DNA of 64,000 bases. It comes from Diplonema japonicum. Taxonomy: Eukaryota; Euglenozoa; Diplonemea; Diplonemida; Diplonemidae. Shown piece after piece: positions 20,914 through 31,900 of the stretch. The stretch covers positions 62,001-126,000 of the forward strand of contig OZ025653.1 of NCBI GenBank assembly GCA_964019335.1. The letters are read 5' to 3'. How positions within the stretch are numbered: position 1 is the first letter of the stretch; each line of letters starts with the position of its first letter. Below the pieces are notes generated by a model that was not told where the DNA came from, did not search any database, and was given only the letters and a program-made list of their open reading frames with translations. A program made the translations under genes and the position numbers.

Positions 20914-23105
20914 TCAGAATGCCATAGCCATCTGGTCCTTCGCTCTGTAAGTGAGGTCAAGGACAGACCAACGGAATCTTTCAGCGAACCTCCTTGCAAA
21001 GATCTGGCCTCGTACACTGTTTCCTGTGGAGTCCAGTCTGGGGGAGCGGACACATAACCCGAGGACGCCAGGTACTACGACATAAATTGCACCCGACACT
21101 CCGCTCTTTGCAGGCAGACCCACAGTGCACGCCCAGTTCCCGCTGCTGTTGTACATCCCACAGCTGTAGCAAACCTGAAGCGTCGACCTGACTGTTTCCC
21201 ATCCCATTATCTTCTTCCCTGTCAGGGGGTTTGTCCCCCAGTTTGCAAACGTGGCTGCGATAGTGGCACAGGCCCTGCTGTTCATCGACACGGAACACGA
21301 CTTCAAATAAAACTCGATCTCCTTCGCAAGGTCCTCGTGCCTGCCATGGCATGTTTCATCCCCCCCGAGACATACTTCTTGATGTGATCAGGGAAGCATC
21401 CCTCTGCAGCTAGCAAATTCGCTATGGCGTAGTTCTTATAAGCCGTGCTCTGCTCTGATTTGAACACTTTCTTGTCCAGCTTCACATCCTGATTTCCCGC
21501 AAGGTCCTGCACCAGATCCATGTAAGACGACAGTCTCTCGGAATCTGTTGTTGTTTACGTGGTTTGTTTTCTTTGGATTAGATACTTTCAGCTGTGCTCT
21601 TGTACATGCTGCCAGTGACCAAGCAGCCTGCATTGGTGACGGGGTTGAAGGGCTTCCCATTTGCTAGCTCGAAGTTATCGAACTGCCTTCCGCTGGGCTC
21701 AGTACCGACGTACTTGTGCACCTCCTCGTCGCCTTTCTCCTCCAAGGCAGCTGCATAAATGAAAGGCTTGCCACATGATTGCAGCGTGAAGGCCTCCTCG
21801 TCACCAAACACGAACTGCTGCCCTTCGACTGTGCACACAGATACCGAGAAGAGCTCTGGGTCCACCATCCCCTCGGCCAGGTTAGGAATGTACGCAGCGT
21901 TGTTACCCTCGTTGGGCCCCAGCATCACCTCGTGACACAGCTCGTCTAGCATTTTCACGAACGCACCCCAATTACTGATGGCGCCTTGTGCCATCGCCAG
22001 CTTGCACATTGATACAGTGTCTGAGGTGTCCGACCCCGCCATCGCCACCCTCAACGCCTCACGTGTCACGATATGCCCGAGCTGCGCAGTGCTTACATTA
22101 TTTCTTGTGCCATACCTGTTTGTTCTTGTCTAGCAAACCGACGATGCTGCTGAAAACACTGATGTGTGAAGCAGAGCTGAGCTGCTTGAACGTCTTAAGA
22201 CAGGCCTTCTTTGTGTCCCACTTCTTCAGGTCATCACTCTCAGATGACGGCTTGGCTGCGGCAACAACCTCGGTGAACAAAAGCTGATTGACTGCGATAT
22301 TGACGCCGTATTCCTTGAAGAGGAAAAGGCAAAGTCCCGGCAGGGGTATGGGGTCTGTCAATGTGATGCGGCAGAACTCCTCCAACCCGGTAACGAACTG
22401 CTTGAAGGTCCTGCTCCTCTCGTTGAAGAGGGCAGTGATGGTAGACGGAGATCGCAGCAGCTTGTCTTCGACGACAGCACCGTTCTCCTTTAATACGTTG
22501 GCCACATCGTTGTGGACGTTGGTGAGAGCAGCCTTCAGGGGGGTCGTGCCCCACCTGTCCTTTGTATTGATATCCGCTCCTTCGCCGATCAGCGCCTCCA
22601 CGATTTCTAGGTGGCCTTCCTCACACGCAATGTGTAGGGCTGTCCTCTTCCCGTAGTCCACCACGTTCACGTTAATGCCTGTTTTCAAAAGTGCCTGCAG
22701 CTCGTCTAGATTGCCACCGGATGCACACGCACACAGCTGCGCCGCACGTTCAGTCTCTTTCCGTCCCTCCTCATCCGCAGGAGTGAGGTTCGGCCCTCCT
22801 GCCGGGATGCTGGTGTCAGCCTTCAACCTGACTGCATCGCCCTGTAACTCATGGACCAACTGCTCCAAACCTTTCACCTTCCCTGACAAGACAGCATTAG
22901 TCGCCTTTTCAGCCATCAGTGAGTTCTGCACCTCGACATACGTCGACTGCAGCTTTCTGAAGGCCTCCTTAATCTCGGGTACTGTCGCGGTCTCTAAGAA
23001 TGTATCAGCATCACCTGACTCGACACCACCAGGCGTCACACTGTCCAACCTCTTCTTCTCTTGCCTATTCTCATTCTTCTTCTCAACTGAACTGCTGGAT
23101 CCCAT
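20914..23105 (-). CDS. Ankyrin-glutaminase fusion, predicted N-myristoylated
   Basis: 693 residues from four exons; introns at 22082-22115, 21545-21585 (GTATCT donor) and 21341-21375. N-terminus MGSSSSVEKK is a strong myristoylation signal. Next come a short coiled coil, ankyrin repeats (around NVNVVDYGKRTALHIACEEG and the next unit) and a helical linker like the EF-hand-like region of mammalian GLS. The C-terminal half is a complete beta-lactamase-fold glutaminase: YIPNLA, QSCGKP (nucleophile Ser and its Lys), HKYVGTEPSG, NAGCLVTGS and CGMYNSSGNW followed by VGLPAKSGVSG. It hydrolyses glutamine to glutamate and ammonia. In animal enzymes the ankyrin repeats are C-terminal; here they are N-terminal. 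Predicted membrane attachment is an inference. The gap from the upstream gene is 41 nt. Confidence 0.88.
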
Positions 23106-23146
23106 GCCTGTGGTGTGTTGGTACAAGTGATAACGAAGAAAACCTA
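23106..23146 (-). promoter_or_regulatory. 41-nt intergenic spacer with acceptor-like site
   Basis: Between the DHHC stop (TAG) and the glutaminase ATG the strand reads a TTTTCTTC tract, then ACCAACACACCACAG, two bases, ATG. It is too short for an independent promoter plus terminator; interpreted as a trans-splice acceptor. Confidence 0.5.
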
Positions 23147-23956
23147 CTACACAATATCGGGTGTGTCTTTAAGGGAGACCCTTGTTGGCAGGAGCCACAA
23201 GTAGAAGGGACCGAGGACCTCGTAGAGGTTGCCCACGATGCCCTTAGAGTAGTCGCCGCCACCTGTCTCGTTATCATAAGTTGTGGAATTATGTAACAAG
23301 AGATAAGTGGTCCAGAAAAGGAAAGTGGAAGCGAAAAGTGTCATGGGGAAGACGATAATACTGAAGAAAGAGATGTAGACACTGCGGAAGATGGCACTCC
23401 ATCCGATTGTGGTACCAGTGCGGGGGTCAGGCTTGCTCATGAGGTACAGGGAAACGAGGTACCAGTAGTGGGTTATGGTGGTTGTGATATACAAAATGAA
23501 CAGGAAGAAGGCCTTGTGGTTCGCCCTCCCCACGCAGTTGTCGACCCAATCGCAATGGTGATCAAAGCGGGCGACGCAACGTCGGCATCTGCTGCAGTGA
23601 TGTGCGCGCTCAGGGCGCGCCATGTTGCAACGCTGACACTTTCCCCCAGCGGGAGCGGCCTCAGCAGGATCAGCTGTGACTGAGGGATCGATGTAGAACG
23701 CCATGAAGTATGCATACAGCGTCAGCACTACAAGACTGTTGCACACCACGTACTGCAAACCGTACCAAACATCAGACTTCTCTTTATACTTATACACAAC
23801 AGGAAGGAAGACAACTAACGACAAGTACAAATACGTTCCCATGCACCACGAAATGAACCCCGCCAAACCCCACCCCCTCTCTTCCCTCTGCGGGGGAAGC
23901 GTCGGCTCAACTATTACTACATGTTTGGGGCTCTCCGGATCAGCCCTATTTTTCAT
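23147..23956 (-). CDS. DHHC-type palmitoyltransferase
   Basis: 269 residues, no intron. Four hydrophobic segments: two before and two after the Cys-rich domain. The domain has the zinc-ligand pattern [19 protein letters not shown] and the catalytic DHHC at residues 132-135, followed by [15 protein letters not shown]. This family S-acylates cytosolic cysteines at Golgi or plasma membrane. Substrates are unknown; no ankyrin repeats or other targeting domain are attached. High confidence. Confidence 0.93.
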   Translation of the reverse strand: MKNRADPESPKHVVIVEPTLPPQREERGWGLAGFISWCMGTYLYLSLVVFLPVVYKYKEKSDVWYGLQYVVCNSLVVLTLYAYFMAFYIDPSVTADPAEAAPAGGKCQRCNMARPERAHHCSRCRRCVARFDHHCDWVDNCVGRANHKAFFLFILYITTTITHYWYLVSLYLMSKPDPRTGTTIGWSAIFRSVYISFFSIIVFPMTLFASTFLFWTTYLLLHNSTTYDNETGGGDYSKGIVGNLYEVLGPFYLWLLPTRVSLKDTPDIV

Positions 23957-24121
23957 CTATCCACCTAAATGTTCATTCGACAGGGCTCAGAAAAAAAAGA
24001 AGCCAAAAACCCAGTGTAAAAAACTATCCTACTTGAGGACAGCCTCCTTGACAAAAGATACAAGAAATTGACTATGTAAGAATGTTACTACTGCTTCATC
24101 CACAAAATGACGGAAGTCATC

Positions 24122-25168
24122 TTATAACTTTCGAAGTATTTCCAAAGAAGGAAAATAAGAGGTCTCGGGTGAAAGATCACTGCTAAAATATATGAGGCTC
24201 AGGCCTGTAGGGGCCCCGCAATCAAATAGAGAAAGGAGTGTTGTGAGGTTTCGCGGGAAAAGCCCCTCAGAATGGCACGCTAGTCTGAGTAGCCAAGACC
24301 CTTCGAAACTTGATTGCGAACGAATCAAGGTAGACAGAGTGCTGTGGGGTTTTATAGATGTTATGGCATACCTTAGGTGCCACCAGTCAGGTTTTCTTGT
24401 CTTCTCATGTGTAACGCCTGCAGTGGCGTCTGTGATTAGAGTCAAGCCGTCGCCTGGCCGCATCTTCCTTTTGCTTGGCTTGCTGCGTATTGGGTGTACA
24501 ATTGTGGAACAGCATACTTTGACCTGGTACCGATATCCTCCTCAACCTGCACAGACAGCCCAGAGAAGTGCCCCTCTTCGGAGCCTCGCTGAGAAGAAAC
24601 ACCTGGCTCTGAAACTATCACTTTCTTCTCCTTTCTATTCTCACTATTCTGAGCAGCTGTTTTATTGATGAAAGTAATCAGTGCAGGGTTAATCAGCGTC
24701 TCCTCCAGACGCACCTCGGTTATTATCTTGTTCTGGGCCACGAAGTCATGCAGCATCAAGCCAGCTGCATGGCTAATCGGATTCTTGCTCAGATCCAAAG
24801 TTCGGAGTCCCGGGTGCGAACAAAGTCCGCTAGTCAGAACCTTTACTGAATCATTGTTGAGAAAGTTATCTGCTAAGCAAAGTTTCTGACAGTCCACACA
24901 CACGTTGAGAACCTCGACAAGTGGCCTGATGCTATTCTTGCCAATCAGGTTCCCCCCGAGATCGATCTCCTGCGGACATGGTCATGACTAATGTGGCACG
25001 CACACCTTGACTCGTATTTGTCCACACTGATCGTCAGGAAGGTACTTCCGCAACCCACCATTAACGCGACACTTGTGCTTCTGGCACGACCTGTGGCGAT
25101 GGCATATCGCAACATGATGGCTAAAAGAAGAAAGCATACTCCTCATAAACCTGGCGTGGAGACGGCAT
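24122..25168 (-). CDS. Leucine-rich-repeat protein (ribonuclease-inhibitor-like LRR)
   Basis: 298 residues from five exons; introns at 25091-25139, 24970-25005 (GTGTGC donor), 24483-24517 and 24342-24371 (30 nt). Repeats of the form EIDLGGNLIG, LCLADNFL and TLDLSKNPIS are the long RI/tropomodulin-like LRRs common in flagellar and cytoskeletal proteins. After three repeats comes a charged linker and a C-terminal segment with no recognised fold. Exon 1 is only 29 nt (MPSPRQVYE plus two bases). The first intron contains a second copy of the start-codon region (see findings). An out-of-frame ATG precedes the start. The last ~70 residues are the least certain part. Confidence 0.7.
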
Positions 25169-25190
25169 ATCGCAACATGATATGTGGGGT
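25065..25190 (-). repeat. Partial tandem duplication around LRR gene start
   Basis: The minus strand reads TCATGTTGCGATATGCC at about 25167-25185 and again, almost identically, at about 25096-25115, roughly 70 nt apart. Both copies continue as a similar TC(T/G)CCAC...CAGGT. The first copy holds the start codon; the second lies inside intron 1 and supplies its acceptor. Confidence 0.7.
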
Positions 25191-25248
25191 GCTGTGCGAC
25201 ATTACCGAAGAATATTAGACATGATAAAATAATAAGTGTCAACAGTGC

Positions 25249-26043
25249 TCACAGCACATGCGGAACAAAGGCGTACCGCTTTGCGTCGAATCGCTTTTGG
25301 TACCAAGCAGCAGACCTCCAAGAGGAGACACCAAGATTGAAGAAAACAAAAAGGAACATGAAAAGAGACGGCAACGTGCGGAGAGAGAGACTGAGGAGAA
25401 AGTATAGCATGATCTCACATGTATAGTGGGGGCAAGCAAGAGAGCTGAAGAGCCCTCGTGTAATGAGGTGGTGTTCTCTCTTTGAGGATGGGGGTTGTCC
25501 TGCGTAATATTGAATAAGGGAAGGCAAAGCCTGTCTTGGGACTGAGAGGAGGTAATGATGGTAGGCCTGTGCAGCCCGTAAAAATATGAATAGAACGCAC
25601 AAAGTAGTCCCTCCGGTACTCCCGGATGCAGACCCTACTGTGATCGCCGAGAAAACGTAAAACCCGCACCCTGACACCAACGAAAAGAACGATACCATCT
25701 CTGATAGCGTGAAACGGTGCACGACAAGGCACTCCACCAGTCTCCCCGCCAGGTGCAGGATAAACATCAATTGTGCTTCAGCCACACGAACATCAAAAAC
25801 CACACAGCTTACACCAACACACATAAGCCCTACCAAGTAAAACACAACGAAGCTACTCCCTCTTGTCAGTAGCCCCTCACTAAGCGCGCGAGATTCCTTG
25901 AACTTCCCATATGATGTGATGCCATCAAACCACGGACTTACAAGCTTCAAACTGAAGACACCAAGAGCAACCACCCACCATACCATCAGCAGAGCATCAA
26001 TGTGCTCCACTATCATTTTGATTAGATTTGCTAATGGCATCAT
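25249..26043 (-). CDS. Polyprenol reductase (SRD5A3-like), dolichol synthesis
   Basis: 264 residues, no intron. Six to seven hydrophobic segments. The C-terminal third carries the steroid-5-alpha-reductase family signature: PHYTCEIMLYF, then WYQKRF and the terminal RYAFVPHVL. This C-terminal form fits the SRD5A3/DFG10 branch, which reduces polyprenol to dolichol in the ER for N-glycosylation and GPI anchors. Steroid substrates are unlikely in a protist (inference). The start ATG directly abuts CGCACACAG, and the upstream gene stops only 44 nt before. Confidence 0.8.
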   Translation of the reverse strand: MMPLANLIKMIVEHIDALLMVWWVVALGVFSLKLVSPWFDGITSYGKFKESRALSEGLLTRGSSFVVFYLVGLMCVGVSCVVFDVRVAEAQLMFILHLAGRLVECLVVHRFTLSEMVSFFSLVSGCGFYVFSAITVGSASGSTGGTTLCVLFIFLRAAQAYHHYLLSVPRQALPSLIQYYAGQPPSSKREHHLITRGLFSSLACPHYTCEIMLYFLLSLSLRTLPSLFMFLFVFFNLGVSSWRSAAWYQKRFDAKRYAFVPHVL

Positions 26044-26087
26044 CTGTGTGCGGTCAAAGGCTGCGAGATGATCAAGCAATAAAATGA

Positions 26088-28818
26088 TTAACCTTTTGTG
26101 GGCAGCAGCCCCTTTAGCTGCTCTGTGTTTTCACTGAGACTTTTGTCAACCTCGATCGCATCCTTCGCCTGTTCGACTCCCGCCACCTCCGCCACCTCAA
26201 TCACCGCATCAACAAAGCGTGCCTGGTCCTGTGACATCTTCTTCATGCTCGGGATCAATATTGCCACGATGCCGTCCACTGTCCCAATTCTAAGCCAAAA
26301 GGCAACAAGGTACAACATCACCAAGTCGGTGATGGTCATGCGCCTTGAAGAAGCATAGCTCACAACCTCGCTCACTATTGCCGAGAGCTGCATTTTGCTC
26401 TGCGACTCAAAACTTCCGATATAATAATTCAGCTTTTTCTGCACCAATTCCTCACGTTGAGCCAGTAAAAGCTGTTGAGATTCCTCATCAATTTTGTGGC
26501 GCTGTGAGTATGTGAATTCTTGTCACCATGAGCATACATTCTGGTACATACGGGGCAACCGCGGTTCGTATCTGCCCAAAACCTTCACACTGATGCCCAG
26601 TGGCCACTTGCTTGTGTTCTGCACGGCTACCAGCTCATCACCATTCCTTTCAGCCCGCGCTGCACATATTCGTAACACCTGTATGCTGTTAGATGACCTA
26701 ATGCCATACCTCCACAACATCAGCATACGCTATGGGCTCACCTCGTAGGACCATCTGCACGCCAAGTTCTATGACACGTGAGGCACGTGACTCGAACGGG
26801 TCTACCCGTGCACTGCGGTGTCTGTGCGCCCACATCACAGCGCCCAGTAATTTTATCCACGAGGAACCGCTACTTTGAACCTTGTTTGACTGAACACACA
26901 TGAAGAGAACTCCCTCTGCAGCCCTCCAGTCCCCCTTTGCAGAAGCGAGCTCGATCACCTTTCTGATGTAATACGAATCTATAACATGATGGTTCTGGTT
27001 CTTCAGTAACCTCAACATGTCAACTGCAGCCCCCTGGTCCTTGCTGTACACCGCGAGACGCACTAATTTTGTAAGAACATCAACGTCACAGTCAGCAAGG
27101 TTGGTGTGCCCTCGAGGACTGTCGACATAAAGCGTAAGCATGTCTGTGAAAGCTTGTCGTGCGCTAGTACACACGATGCTGCTGTCACCACGGGACCTGA
27201 CCATTCCCTTCAGGCCACCAAGGATTCTTGTGATGATGTTGCCGACCACGTCATTCTGCAACCCTACTCTCGCGGGCAGCACTATGTCGTTCACGTACTG
27301 CATGACTTCCTCGACCGTGCTGTGTCTGCAGTGCCAATTTACCATCGGGCTGTAGGCGTGCGCAGTTAGTTCTCCTGATTCTCGCAAATGATCCATGAGC
27401 TTTTGCAATATCGAAAGCCCTTCTTTAACGTGCGACACAATGTTCATCAACATGTAACATAAATCGTAGGTCAGTCTTGGAGGCAATATAGCTCTCTGTA
27501 GCTTGCCTCTTTTGTATTCAGGCCATTGCTGTTCGTCCTCCCGTGGGTGTCCCGGGTATTTTGCAACGAGCGCACTCCCATATTCTTCTTCCATTCGTTC
27601 TATGAGGGCGCAAACAAAAGCAAAGGCATTGCCTGGCGTAGTGGTTATGAGCAACGCCTCCCCAAGGTACTTCCAGACAGTGGGTAAGAACACGATCCGC
27701 TGCCGCATGCTGACAGAAATGCAAAGGCCGACCAGCTGTTTGAATTTCTCTTTCAGAGCCAGTGACCGAATAATGACGGAGAGCGCCTGGCCGTCAAAGG
27801 GTATCTGACGCCTCTTCATTTCGTTGAGGAAGTCGTCGTGCTGATGTTCACCTGAGCTTTTTGGGTACATGCCGAGACCGCGCAACTGTGGTGACGGTAG
27901 AAAGTTAGTAACGTATGCATACCACGATATTAAAGGTGGTGGGGTCGTCTGTTGCAGGGATGCTATGCAGCCAGTTCATGACAACGTCGTGGCCCAGCCC
28001 ATGCCGCGCTGCGAACCTCGCCACCAAGTGCTTCGAGCTGTCTCCAAACACAACGTTCTGCATAAGCCACAATTTATCGCAAATGTTCATGATCGCTGCA
28101 GCAACGGTGTACTTGAATATAACAGGTCTCCTACCCTTCTCAAACTGGTCAGGGAAGGTGCACTGTGCTGCATAAGACAGCACCCCACGACGCAACTTGC
28201 CGCGTACTTGGGTCTCTTTGTAAATGACGGCGTCATTGTAGTGCTCCTCCACAGTGAGGCATTCCAGCAGTGTACTGTAAAGCACCGTGTCGGATATCTG
28301 GCCCTCCATGGATGCCTCGACAAATAGTTCCTCCAGCGCTGCAGGGTACTCATACAGGTCTTGCTGGCGTCTGATGTTCCAACCTTGGCGTAGGCTGAAG
28401 ACTGCATGCTTGTCATCCTCGTTCATGACGACTGGGATGAGGGGGAGGCCGCTCTCCGTGACGGTGCTTTCCTCGAAGTGAACTGGCGGGAGTGATTCCC
28501 GCGGCACTACCTCTGCTTCGATAGGGCCTTGCAATTCAATCGCTGATTCAACTGGCATCACCTCGGCCGCTACAGGCCCGGCAGCATCTTTCCGTTTCAT
28601 GATCATGGATTGCTCTTCTTCTAGTAGCTGTTGTGGCGTAGATGCCGGTTTTAAAGGTCTGTACCTTCGCACCTCTACATCTTTGAGCCCTCCTACTGGA
28701 ACCACCTGCAAGTGAAACTTAAGCGGTACTTGAAACATACCTTGCTCTTTGCGAAAAGAATACAGCACGCGCTCAGCTGCCTCCGCTGAGTCATTCTCCG
28801 ACCTACTGATAACGACAT
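26088..28818 (-). CDS. Mitochondrial PPR-like helical-repeat protein with C-terminal membrane segment
   Basis: 863 residues from five exons; introns at 28706-28740, 27886-27922 (contains TACTAAC branch site), 26679-26709 and 26502-26537. Exon 1 encodes MSLSVGRRMTQRRQLSACC, rich in Arg/Ser and free of acids, a good mitochondrial presequence; it is in a different frame from the long ORF and only appears after splicing. The middle consists of paired helices typical of degenerate pentatricopeptide repeats (for example AVDMLRLLKNQNHHV with YIRKVIELASAKGDWRAAEG). The last 130 residues contain a hydrophobic helix (LVMLYLVAFWL). Likely RNA processing or translation at the inner membrane (inference). 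Confidence 0.7.
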
Positions 28819-28962
28819 GTTCAATACATAAAATCTGAAGGCATTAGTGGCAGAATGCAATAGAAACACGAAACCATGGCACTGAAAGAAAAGGCGGAAA
28901 GCGATACAGAAACTTAATAGGACGGACTGACAAACGGATCAATGGGCTCCTTTTCAGGAGCG

Positions 28963-31900
28963 TCATCGGAACGCCATGCTGTAAAGACGGTCCTCTTCGG
29001 CTGCAAGGAAGACTCCCAGGGAATCGAAAACAACACCCGATGCAAAGAGGTGCCCTGCTCGATGCGTCTTAGTAATGCGATACGCTCCTACATCATCACT
29101 AAGTGCTCGCAGCACTGCACGTTGCCGGAGCCCGACACATGGGACGGAGAACCCCATGCTCCGTCTACACAACCCCATCGCGAGGTTGCCCTGTTGCACC
29201 CATGTCCGGATATGATTGCAGAACTTGTGTATGGCTGGATTAGCCGGCTTCTTGGATACTGTGAGCCATCTTGGGTCTCGTACGTCGTCTTCGCCAGCAA
29301 GTGCAATCCTGACAATAGAAGTTTCAGCACGCGACACCTGTGCACCTATCTCTTGCCCAGAGTGCAATAGCTTCTCAATAGTACTCCCCCTACGGGGCCC
29401 TTGCACACTTGTCCTGCGCTGCTGCTGGCTGCTCCGCCGTGTGGTGCGTCTCGCTGCTTGAAAAGTCAATGCCGGCAGCATCGTAATAGTAACATCAAAA
29501 GGCTCGCAGGCTTCCTTCAGCTCTTCTGTGATCTCCTTTCTAAGCCTTATAAGCTTCGCCATGGAAAGGCACACTTCGATGTCCAACCATGGGAGCGGTA
29601 CGGTCTTCATAACCTCCGTCTTCCTGACGCCCGAGACAGCCTTGATGCATGTGTCGATAGTGCTCTCAAACTGCGAGCTGAACATATCAACATCCACGCT
29701 GCAAGAAAGAAGAGACCAAATCTGCCTGCTGCTGTCCAGCCCCATCAAGGCGGCATGCTCCTTCTCAGCACGTATGTCTTGTCGCGTCTTTACAATACAC
29801 CTTGTCATAGGGATGGCCGGACACGAAGGGCTGGCCTCTGAGTCGCTGGTCAGCTGCACTCTTGGGTACTTTGTGAGGCGCTCTATGAGATACTGGGAAA
29901 TCCTTCCTACCATGACATGCTGCGAGGTCAAGGGTACTGGAATGCCTAAGGCAGCTCTTGCAAGAAGCGATGAGACAAGCATAGTGCTTGGCGAGTCGTA
30001 AGAGTTGATGACATAGTCACCCTTGAAATGGCCTGCTGCCGAACCGAAGAAGAAATGCCCTGCCTCGCCCCTCCACCCCAAGCAGTCCATAACCAGCATC
30101 CGGTAAGGCGCGTTCTTGCCGCTCAGAACCATATCAGATATCTCAGTCACGGTAAGAGCGCTTTCTTCGTCACAAGCCAAAGGCGAATCGTCAAGCATGA
30201 TGTGCCGGGCATACACGGAGGGGTACCTCTTAGCCCACTCCAGGTCCTCATCGAAGACGTTGAAGAGCCTGTTCCGCGCACTACTCTCGAGATCGGACAT
30301 TCGGTAGCGAAACGCAGTTTCGAACTTTTCAAAGCTACTTATTGCAGCCATCAACAAATGGTTCATGGCTGATTTTTGCTTTTCTTTTGGAGCTGCTTCT
30401 TCACCCACTACCTTCTTGTTTCCAGTTCCCACCCAGCGTGTGTACGTGTACTTATACCGCTCAGAAATGGAAGTCTTCGATCGGGATGTTAGCTTGGGCT
30501 CCATGTTGGGCGCAGTCATCGGATAGGGGTACTTGGCCACAAGGTCTCGCAACTCGAGCATGCATGCTTCCTCGATATTGGCGCGTGCCTCCTTTTCGTC
30601 TCCCTCCATCCAGCTCCTAAAGTGGATGGCTCTTGGAGGGTTGTACATTCCCCGTGTTGCACATCCTCTGCCAGCTATCCAGACAAGTGAAAAAGCTGTG
30701 TTCACTTCCAGGAACTGCTTTATCCTCTTCTTCACATTGTCTCGTGAGGGGCGCAGCTTGAAGTCGGCAGATTTGGAATGGATTAACACCACCTCGTAGC
30801 CCGACTTTGCCAGCGAGTCTGACAACTCATACAAATGGTGTGTGATCTCAAAGGCAGGCTCTATGCTGTGGTCTAGCGGCAAGTAGCTAGCGATCAACAG
30901 AGCACGCATCCTCTTGGTGGACGGCTTAGCAGAGAACATCAACGGGGGCAAGCCGACGTCGCCCCCTTCTTTGTCTGGAGACCTGTACTGAAGCTTCCTC
31001 TTATGATGAAGTTCTATTGCTTTCTTGCGCTTAACAAACAAAACAGCTAAGAACTTCCGCAGATGCTTCTGCAAGAAAATAGCGGCATTGCGCCTGTTGG
31101 ACCGGTTCAACCCGTTTAATAATGTGAAGCTATGGCACACATCCACCACGGGCAACGTGTCACAAGGCCCCTGACTGCATGTTTGGAGGAAGAATGTATT
31201 GGAGCCGCTAAGCTTCATGAATGGTGCAATCAGCTGCATGGTAAGGGGGGCGTGCTGGGGTGTCCTTGGCCAAAACTCGGACCTGCTACCTGCTTTGACA
31301 AATGATGACTCGAAATCGCTTATGCTCTTATTCCTGCTGAGTGTGATCTTGTGCCCTCGCCTGAAAGAGGAGACAGGCCCTTGCCAGTTCATGGTTTCGG
31401 GGTTATAATAGGCCCCAGGAGCAACAATGCCACCAGCTACATTGCAGAGACAAAATGTTGCGTCGCCCACGGACAGCAGCCAGAACACGTGCCCTACGAG
31501 GGCAGCATCTGCAGTGTTTTTCCTCTTGTTCGGGACCTCTAGGTACTCTGCTGTTGTCGTCTGAAAGAACTCCTTCACATCAGCGTACCCTTTCATCACC
31601 TCCCACACCGACTCCGGAAGCTCAGGGCTCAGTTCTACATCTTGCTTATGGAGCAGGTCCGTCAGCACCTCCTCTTCACTACTCGAGTCTATCGTGACGC
31701 ACGCGGCGCGTACAACGTTGTTGTCATGCATCTCAACTTGCTTCCACTCGAGCGACTTAACCAAGTCTTCTATCTCACTAGATATGAAGCCATGGCTCTT
31801 GATGGGGTGCCAAGGAATCCAGTAGCTATAGTTCTTCACCTTATCATAGTTGTGAACAAAGGTACCAGACTTCTTCCCCACGACATCCTCGACTAACATG

